Of a DNA stretch of 64,000 nucleotides, positions 59,445-64,000 are shown piece after piece. Position numbers and translations under genes: made by a program. How positions within the stretch are numbered: the stretch's first letter is position 1; each line of letters starts with the position of its first letter. The DNA is from Siphonobacter curvatus (lineage in GTDB: Bacteria > Bacteroidota > Bacteroidia > Cytophagales > Spirosomataceae), in contig NZ_PTRA01000001.1 in NCBI RefSeq assembly GCF_002943425.1, positions 2,542,001 through 2,606,000 of the forward strand, given 5' to 3'. The notes beneath the pieces were generated by a model, which saw only the letters and a list, made by a program, of their open reading frames with translations, was not told the DNA's origin and made no database searches.

Positions 59445-60521
59445 CTAATCTACCAGCTTTACGTAGCTACCCAGCCACTTGATTTCGGATTGGATCTGCC
59501 GAAAAATCTTTTGAACCTTGTCGTCTTTCGCGTGTCCTTCAAATTCCATCAGGAACCAGAAACCAAACCGGTCCCCCTGCCGACTGGGATGACTCGCCAG
59601 TTTCGTTAGGTTGATGTCGTACACCTCAAACTCCCGCAGGAATCGGGAAAGCGTACCCGATTTATCTGAATTCGGAAACTGTACAATTACCGTCGTTTTA
59701 TCATTTCCCGAAGGCATGGTATCGAATTCTTTGGCCAGAATCAAAAAACGGGTACGGTTAACGATAGAATCCTGGATGTTATTAAACAAAACGGGTACGC
59801 CATAAATCTTTCCGGCAATATCCGAGCAGATCGCAGCGGCGTAAGGATCTTCCGATGCCATTTTGGCAGCTTTGGATGTTGATTCCACCGGGATAATCTC
59901 TACTGAATACCCGCTGAAATAGTCATCCAGGAATCGCTTACACTGCCGGAACCCGATATCCTTGGAATAGATCCGCTGAATTTCACTCAGCTTTTCGGCC
60001 TTCGTAGCGAATGCAAAGTGAATCGGCTTAACGATTTCGGCCGCAATCCGGATGTCTTTTTCGTTGAGGTTATCAACGGTTTCAAAGACTAAGCCTTCCT
60101 GATTGTTTTCAATGGGAACAATGCCAAATTTCGCCCGCCCTGTCTCTACTGATTCGAATACGGATCGAATTGTGGGTAGAGCGTCATACTCACTCATGGC
60201 ACCGAACCGGGATTCGGCGGCCTGGTGGGTAAAACTTCCTTCGGGACCCAGATACGCAATTCGCTCGGGTAATTCAATATTACGAGCAACGGCAAAAATT
60301 TCCTGGAAAATGGCTTCGATGGCGTCCGAACGCAGCAAGCCATCGGATTGATGGGCCAGTCGGTCTACAATAGCCTTTTCCCGCTCGGGGCGATAAATCA
60401 GGGCTTGCGATGATCGTTTGAGTTCACCAACCTGCTGCACAACGTTCATCCGGGCATTCATCAGAACCAACAACTGATTGTCGATGGCATCAATCTGATT
60501 CCGTAATTCTTCTAAAGTCAC
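59445..60521 (-). CDS. pheA: Chorismate mutase/prephenate dehydratase (P-protein)
   Basis: Bifunctional enzyme of phenylalanine synthesis, cytoplasmic. 358 aa: chorismate mutase (1-85; RNQIDAIDNQLLVLMNARMN), prephenate dehydratase (about 92-270; AYLGPEGSFTHQAAESRFG, GIVPIENNQEGLVFETVDNL, and the TRF motif in DSIVNRTRFLILAK) and a C-terminal ACT domain (about 280-358; LSRFLREFEVYDINLTKLAS). The ESRP Phe-binding motif of the ACT domain reads ASHPSRQGDRFGFWFLMEFE, so feedback by Phe may be altered, though this could be normal for the group. It is the last gene of the minus-strand operon after the GT2 gene (23-nt gap). Confidence 0.95.
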   Translation of the reverse strand: MTLEELRNQIDAIDNQLLVLMNARMNVVQQVGELKRSSQALIYRPEREKAIVDRLAHQSDGLLRSDAIEAIFQEIFAVARNIELPERIAYLGPEGSFTHQAAESRFGAMSEYDALPTIRSVFESVETGRAKFGIVPIENNQEGLVFETVDNLNEKDIRIAAEIVKPIHFAFATKAEKLSEIQRIYSKDIGFRQCKRFLDDYFSGYSVEIIPVESTSKAAKMASEDPYAAAICSDIAGKIYGVPVLFNNIQDSIVNRTRFLILAKEFDTMPSGNDKTTVIVQFPNSDKSGTLSRFLREFEVYDINLTKLASHPSRQGDRFGFWFLMEFEGHAKDDKVQKIFRQIQSEIKWLGSYVKLVD

Positions 60522-60544
60522 AGTACATGAGGGTTTATTCGGTA

Positions 60545-61501
60545 TTACTTCAAGCCACGTAGCTTCCGGGAGATTTCAAGCTGCCGTTTCGTTAGGATTT
60601 TTTCCTTGAACAAATTCGTCCAGGGTTTCCGATACGTTGCCGGGTCGTATTTAACCGCTCGCATTGTATAGCGTAGCCGCGGCCAGAACTTTGTCTCGAA
60701 ATCTACGGTATCGGGCAATAACCAGTAAAATTCGGCCATCGTTTTCTTGAACCGTTCCGAAAACTGGTAACCGGTTTCGCGGTCCAGATGTTCGTACATA
60801 TTGATTCGGTTCAATAAAAAGTGAGCTTCCCAGCGATGGTCAGTATTACTTTGTCCACCGCTATGCTTGCGGTACACAGACATCACTTCATCCACGTAAC
60901 CAGCCGGGCCGCGTTGCGTCATCAAAATATTCAAGGGAATATCTCCGCTCTTCGATTCCACCATCCAGGCGGGCAGCTTAGGTAGAAACGTTTTCCGCAA
61001 TACGATACTGGCCGTAGCCATAAACCAGGTCTCCTTGTTTCCGATGAGATCATCGACCGTTACCACTTTCTTTTGCGTATGGTCGTTGAGCAGGTACGCC
61101 GGGGCACTCCCATCCTGGTAACGAACTTCTGCGTTGTGGAAACTCATCGAAAACTCCGGGTGCTGATCCAGAAAATCTACCTGTTTCTGTAGCTTCAGCG
61201 GGTTAATCCAGAAATCGTCTCCTTCGCACAGAGCCAGGTATTCGCCCTGACAGGCATCGTACGTATCAATAAAATTGTAGATCGCTCCGCGATTGGTCTG
61301 ATTCAGTAACAACCGGATTTTATCCGGATAGCGTTGCTGATATTCCTTTAATACCTCCTGTGTATTGTCTTTGGAGGCGTCATCGCCCACCACGATTTCA
61401 AACTCAAAGTTGGTTTTCTGAGCTAAAAAACTATCCAGGGCCTCCGCAATAAAAGGGCCGTGGTTGTAGGTAATGCAATAAACACTAAGCTTGGGCTTCA
61501 T
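60545..61501 (-). CDS. Family 2 glycosyltransferase
   Basis: 318 aa, soluble, no TM. The GT-A domain starts LSVYCITYNHGPFIAEALDS, with IVVGDDASKDNTQEVLKEYQ (nucleotide-binding), AIYNFIDTYDACQGEYLALC, and EGDDFWINPLKLQKQVDFLD (DxD-type metal motif in CEGDD). The C-terminal part is helical. It resembles glycosyltransferases of capsule, O-antigen or glycoprotein clusters. In the same operon as the PhyH, methyltransferase and GNAT genes upstream; a modified surface sugar is the simplest reading. Confidence 0.9.
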   Translation of the reverse strand: MKPKLSVYCITYNHGPFIAEALDSFLAQKTNFEFEIVVGDDASKDNTQEVLKEYQQRYPDKIRLLLNQTNRGAIYNFIDTYDACQGEYLALCEGDDFWINPLKLQKQVDFLDQHPEFSMSFHNAEVRYQDGSAPAYLLNDHTQKKVVTVDDLIGNKETWFMATASIVLRKTFLPKLPAWMVESKSGDIPLNILMTQRGPAGYVDEVMSVYRKHSGGQSNTDHRWEAHFLLNRINMYEHLDRETGYQFSERFKKTMAEFYWLLPDTVDFETKFWPRLRYTMRAVKYDPATYRKPWTNLFKEKILTKRQLEISRKLRGLK

Positions 61502-61527
61502 AGAAAAAAAGTCATGAGTGAACAGAA

Positions 61528-62040
61528 TCAGCGACTCTGAAACTCATTGCGAAGAAGGCTCATACCCATCACATCCGTAAACTGACCATTCTTGAACAGG
61601 GCCTTGCGGTACAGACCTTCCTGCTGAAAACCGAAGGATTCGTACAAGCGAATGGCCCGATCATTCTCGGGAAGTACGGTCAGATAGATCCGATGCAAAT
61701 TCAAATCATTGAATCCATGACGAAGGATCTCCTCCGTAGCTAAGCGTCCGATGCCTTTCGACTGATGATTTTTTTCACCAATCATAATGCTATACTCCGC
61801 CTGCTGGTTAACTCGGTCTATTTGGGTTAACTGAACGGTACCTATCAGCATGGCGTCGTCCACAATGGCCAATCGCACGGCCTGATCACGGTGCTGCTGA
61901 TAATAAGCAAACCAGTTCCGGTCAGCCTCCAGGCCAATGTACCGAAACTGGTTTGTTAGATACTGCATTACCTCCGGATCATTTCGCCAGCGATTGATGG
62001 ACGGAACGTCTTCGATGATGATTTCTCTGAACTGAATCAT
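61528..62040 (-). CDS. GNAT-family N-acetyltransferase (RimJ/RimL-like)
   Basis: 170 aa. GNAT fold: IEDVPSINRWRNDPEVMQYL near the start, acetyl-CoA motif YSIMIGEKNHQSKGIGRLAT (QSKGIG replaces the usual QxxGxG), followed by EEILRHGFNDLNLHRIYLTV and LPENDRAIRLYESFGFQQEG. The pattern WRNDPEV resembles PseH/WbdK-like sugar acetylases as well as RimJ; in a glycan cluster, acetylation of a nucleotide-linked amino sugar is likely. The start ATG overlaps the methyltransferase stop codon by one base (TAATG), so translation is coupled. Confidence 0.85.
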   Translation of the reverse strand: MIQFREIIIEDVPSINRWRNDPEVMQYLTNQFRYIGLEADRNWFAYYQQHRDQAVRLAIVDDAMLIGTVQLTQIDRVNQQAEYSIMIGEKNHQSKGIGRLATEEILRHGFNDLNLHRIYLTVLPENDRAIRLYESFGFQQEGLYRKALFKNGQFTDVMGMSLLRNEFQSR

Positions 62041-62777
62041 TATTTATTTTCAGCCACTACGTACACACTGCTGCACAGATCCGGATATACCATACCCAGT
62101 TGGAAACAGCCCTCCATATATTTATCGTCGATGATACCTGCTTCGAGGGCTTTATCCAATTGGAAGTTTGCCAGACCTTTGAAGAAAATACCACCCCGGT
62201 GCACGACGCTTAAGCCCGCTTCCAGTACATCTTTTTCAAGGGTATCGAGGGAATACGTAATGCGGTGACCGTGCTTTACGTCAGCGGGCGTCAGAGCGGC
62301 ATTGTGCGTCAGAAAGCCCATTTTCACGGCAATCTGACGAGAGCCTGCGTTGGCGTTAGGTACAATCAGGTACAGACGCCCCGTTGGGGTCAGGAACTGA
62401 CGTACGCGAGCCATAATTTCAACCGGATTAATCAGGTGTTCCAGTACGTGCATGATGAAAATGGCATCGTACTTTTCGTCCGATTCAAACGTTTCAAAAA
62501 GTCCGTTGATGAACTTTACTTTATCGCCTACCCGACCTTTGGTAATTGCCAGAAACTCCTCAGCGGCATCTACTACCGTCAGATCATCGAAACGCTTGGC
62601 AAGAATGCTGGTAAACTCGCCGTACATGCAACCCAATTCCAAGGCCTTTCCTTCCCGCATGAATGGTTCCAGGGTACGCATCATATAATGACGCATCCGG
62701 CGGTCAAATTCATAATCGTCGTAATCGGCAGTGATTTTATTCAGGTTTTCGTACTCAGCCTGCAGCGTCTGATCCAT
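62040..62777 (-). CDS. Class I SAM-dependent methyltransferase
   Basis: 245 aa, soluble. SAM-binding motif ALELGCMYGEFTSILAKRFD (ELGC.xGEFT, motif I), VDAAEEFLAIT (motif II acidic), AIFIMHVLEHLINPVEIMAR (motif IV, typical of glycan and quinone methyltransferases) and GRLYLIVPNANAGSRQIAVK. The first 55 residues form a cap. Overlaps the GNAT gene by one base. In this operon it may methylate a sugar or an intermediate. Confidence 0.88.
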   Translation of the reverse strand: MDQTLQAEYENLNKITADYDDYEFDRRMRHYMMRTLEPFMREGKALELGCMYGEFTSILAKRFDDLTVVDAAEEFLAITKGRVGDKVKFINGLFETFESDEKYDAIFIMHVLEHLINPVEIMARVRQFLTPTGRLYLIVPNANAGSRQIAVKMGFLTHNAALTPADVKHGHRITYSLDTLEKDVLEAGLSVVHRGGIFFKGLANFQLDKALEAGIIDDKYMEGCFQLGMVYPDLCSSVYVVAENK

Positions 62778-62807
62778 AATCGTTGGTTGAATTGTTTAAA
62801 TGAGAAA

Positions 62808-62833
62808 CCCTTTCCAGCAGTTGCTGGAAAGGG
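62808..62833 (-). terminator. Hairpin between the PhyH and methyltransferase genes
   Basis: CCCTTTCCAGCA pairs with TGCTGGAAAGGG (12 bp) around GT, and TTTCTC follows on the minus strand. It may end the PhyH message, or attenuate transcription into the downstream operon, since no clear separate promoter lies in the 30 nt before the methyltransferase start. Confidence 0.62.
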
Positions 62834-62931
62834 ATTGGGTTTATTTTACTTCCGTATGTTGATCCGTCGGTCCTTTCAAAAAAGGTGCTTACGGATAATT
62901 CACTTCTGAATTGGCCTGCAATTTAATGCAA

Positions 62932-63747
62932 TTAACCTTGTCCCGGAATATATAAGCGTTTTTCTGGTACTTGATACCACTCATCTAGGTCGGCAGGTAC
63001 GCGGGAGTTATAGCCCAGCAACTGTTTCACCAGCGGTGAGAAAGTAGCCGTACGCTCGTAACCGAAGTAGCGTGAGTAGTCAAACTGAGGTTTGAAGAAA
63101 GGCTTGGTAAACATCGGCGTCAAACCACGACGAATCTGATCGGTCTGGTTGGTACCAGCGGCGTGCCATACGTTCGAGTTGAACAAAACGATACTACCCT
63201 TTTTCGCTACCGCCTGTTCAGCTACGGCGAAAAATTGTTCGTCCGAAGGCTTTTCGGCGTATTTGTGGGAACCACTCATGAACCAGGTCGCTCCGTTTTC
63301 GGGCGTAAAGTCGTCGAGCATCACCAGCATATTCAGCATCAGATGCAAATCACCGCTCCAGGTACGAATGTCGCGGTGTACATTTCCTACGTAGGAAGAG
63401 GTTTCGGCCTTGAAGTTCATAACGCCCCCGAACGAGTTGAGGATGTATGGACCGTTATCGAAATAGGCCGTCATGTACTCGTGCAGAGGCATCTGCTCGA
63501 GGAACTTCATGAACGCACCTTCAAAAACTACCAAGTGGTGCGAGGTTCCGGCCGTGCGGTTTACAACGCCATTTTTAATCTGAATCTGACGGCACTCTTC
63601 CGTCGCTATATCCTGAGCCTTGATGAGTTCTTCACGGAAGTCATCTTCCAGTACTTCATTAAAAATCACCCAGCCCTTGGTGTCCATTTCTGACCGAAAG
63701 GTGTCCAGGTCCATAAGCTTGGGTTCTGTAGCTAATGCATTGTCCAT
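62932..63747 (-). CDS. Phytanoyl-CoA dioxygenase (PhyH) family protein
   Basis: 271 aa, Fe(II)/2-oxoglutarate-dependent oxygenase. The HxD pair is in VHRDIRTWSG, the distal His in VWHAAGTNQTDQI, and the 2-oxoglutarate Arg in QIRRGLTPMF; the rest (SETKGWVIFNEVLEDDFREE, TSHHLVVFEGAFMKFLEQMP) is as usual. It has an exact -7 element and starts the minus-strand run that continues into the methyltransferase, GNAT and GT2 genes, although a hairpin separates it from them. It probably hydroxylates a sugar, lipid or peptide; the substrate is unknown. Confidence 0.9.
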   Translation of the reverse strand: MDNALATEPKLMDLDTFRSEMDTKGWVIFNEVLEDDFREELIKAQDIATEECRQIQIKNGVVNRTAGTSHHLVVFEGAFMKFLEQMPLHEYMTAYFDNGPYILNSFGGVMNFKAETSSYVGNVHRDIRTWSGDLHLMLNMLVMLDDFTPENGATWFMSGSHKYAEKPSDEQFFAVAEQAVAKKGSIVLFNSNVWHAAGTNQTDQIRRGLTPMFTKPFFKPQFDYSRYFGYERTATFSPLVKQLLGYNSRVPADLDEWYQVPEKRLYIPGQG

Positions 63748-63769
63748 GACAGATTGGATTTGGTTTTCG

Positions 63770-63777
63770 CAAAGATA
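63770..63777 (-). promoter_or_regulatory. -7 promoter element of the PhyH gene
   Basis: TATCTTTG on the minus strand, an exact TAnnTTTG match, 22 nt before the ATG at 63747; no exact -33 TTG at the preferred spacing. Confidence 0.5.
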
Positions 63778-63965
63778 AACGGGATCAATTGTTGGAGGGG
63801 TGCCACAAAGTCATCCCATTAAAAAATAATTATCAGTTTTTTAATGACCTGCTGAGTATAAAGACTCTGCTTCGGCCAGTTCCTGGTACCAATCTCCGCG
63901 AATTTTAGCTCGTTCATGCTGGCTACTAAACTGGAATCGAATGCGGTTTGTTTTGGAAAAACAAA

Positions 63966-63997
63966 AACGCCTGATGAGGAGGTTCTCATCAGGCGTT
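63966..63997 (-). terminator. Terminator of a minus-strand gene beyond the right edge
   Basis: AACGCCTGATGAG pairs perfectly with CTCATCAGGCGTT (13 bp, loop GAGGTT); on the minus strand it is followed by TTTGTTTTT. It shows that a gene ends just outside the window. Nothing coding was seen in 63748-63965. Confidence 0.82.
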
Positions 63998-64000
63998 GAA

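Noticed and set aside
62265-62909. Long antisense frame (214 codons) over the methyltransferase gene
   Set aside because: The minus-strand methyltransferase has all SAM motifs; the antisense frame shows none.
1-64000. CRISPR array, insertion sequence or prophage
   Set aside because: No regularly spaced repeat set, transposase, integrase or phage structural gene was seen on either strand.

Overview
The window comes from a Gram-negative member of the Bacteroidota, most likely a Cytophagales bacterium of the Spirosoma/Siphonobacter type; the genus is a guess. Evidence for the phylum: a SusC/SusD pair with a VCBS-repeat lipoprotein, a type IX secretion C-terminal sorting domain, DUF5686 and DUF3098 proteins, many lipoproteins, little Shine-Dalgarno sequence before starts, and repeated use of the Bacteroidota -7 promoter element TAnnTTTG. 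The DNA is roughly half G+C, with AT-rich islands near 5.7-6.1, 41.0-41.8, 43.2-44.2 and 50.2-50.8 kb.

Layout. 1-12.3 kb is glycan uptake and degradation: SusC, SusD and a VCBS protein on the minus strand, a GH78 alpha-L-rhamnosidase and a T9SS-exported protein, with the RNA-binding protein CvfB between them. 12.3-24 kb is mixed housekeeping: a YyaL thioredoxin-domain protein, an EEP-family protein, a Tat-exported Gfo/Idh/MocA oxidoreductase, GpmA, a hybrid histidine kinase, RuvC, and an LPG-synthase-like/GT2 pair followed by a polysaccharide deacetylase. 24-30 kb holds a DUF5686 outer-membrane protein and an ABC exporter locus with two ATPases.

30-36.2 kb is the most unusual part. A membrane-anchored zinc-ribbon protein, a coiled-coil protein, a two-TM PspA-like coiled-coil protein, a membrane-anchored Ppx/GppA-like ASKHA protein, a small polytopic protein and an SPFH protein with a SHOCT tail lie together. 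The set resembles the Bacillus PspA-YdjGHI envelope-stress module, but with an added ASKHA component and no visible TPM protein.

36.4-39.4 kb is a xylB-xylA operon. 39.4-44.2 kb is accessory: two tiny disordered hydrophilic proteins around a perfect 32-bp palindrome, a DUF3431 protein, a lipoprotein, a serine hydrolase, and about 1 kb without protein genes that contains a strongly structured candidate non-coding RNA. 44.2-52.7 kb has two DRGH-type non-specific nucleases, tRNA-Leu(CAA), a MacB-like permease, a Bacteroidota family often mislabelled asparagine synthetase B, a purine nucleoside phosphorylase and a second Gfo/Idh/MocA oxidoreductase. 52.8-59.4 kb is a forward run of core genes: etfB, etfA, a bifunctional nuclease, ftsX, a DUF3098 protein, uppP, truB and ribF. 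59.4-63.7 kb is a minus-strand operon for sugar or surface-glycan modification (PhyH dioxygenase, methyltransferase, GNAT, GT2) ending in pheA.

Two related hairpin-forming intergenic elements (52.2 and 53.6 kb) look like a small repeat family. No CRISPR array, transposase, integrase or rRNA was seen.
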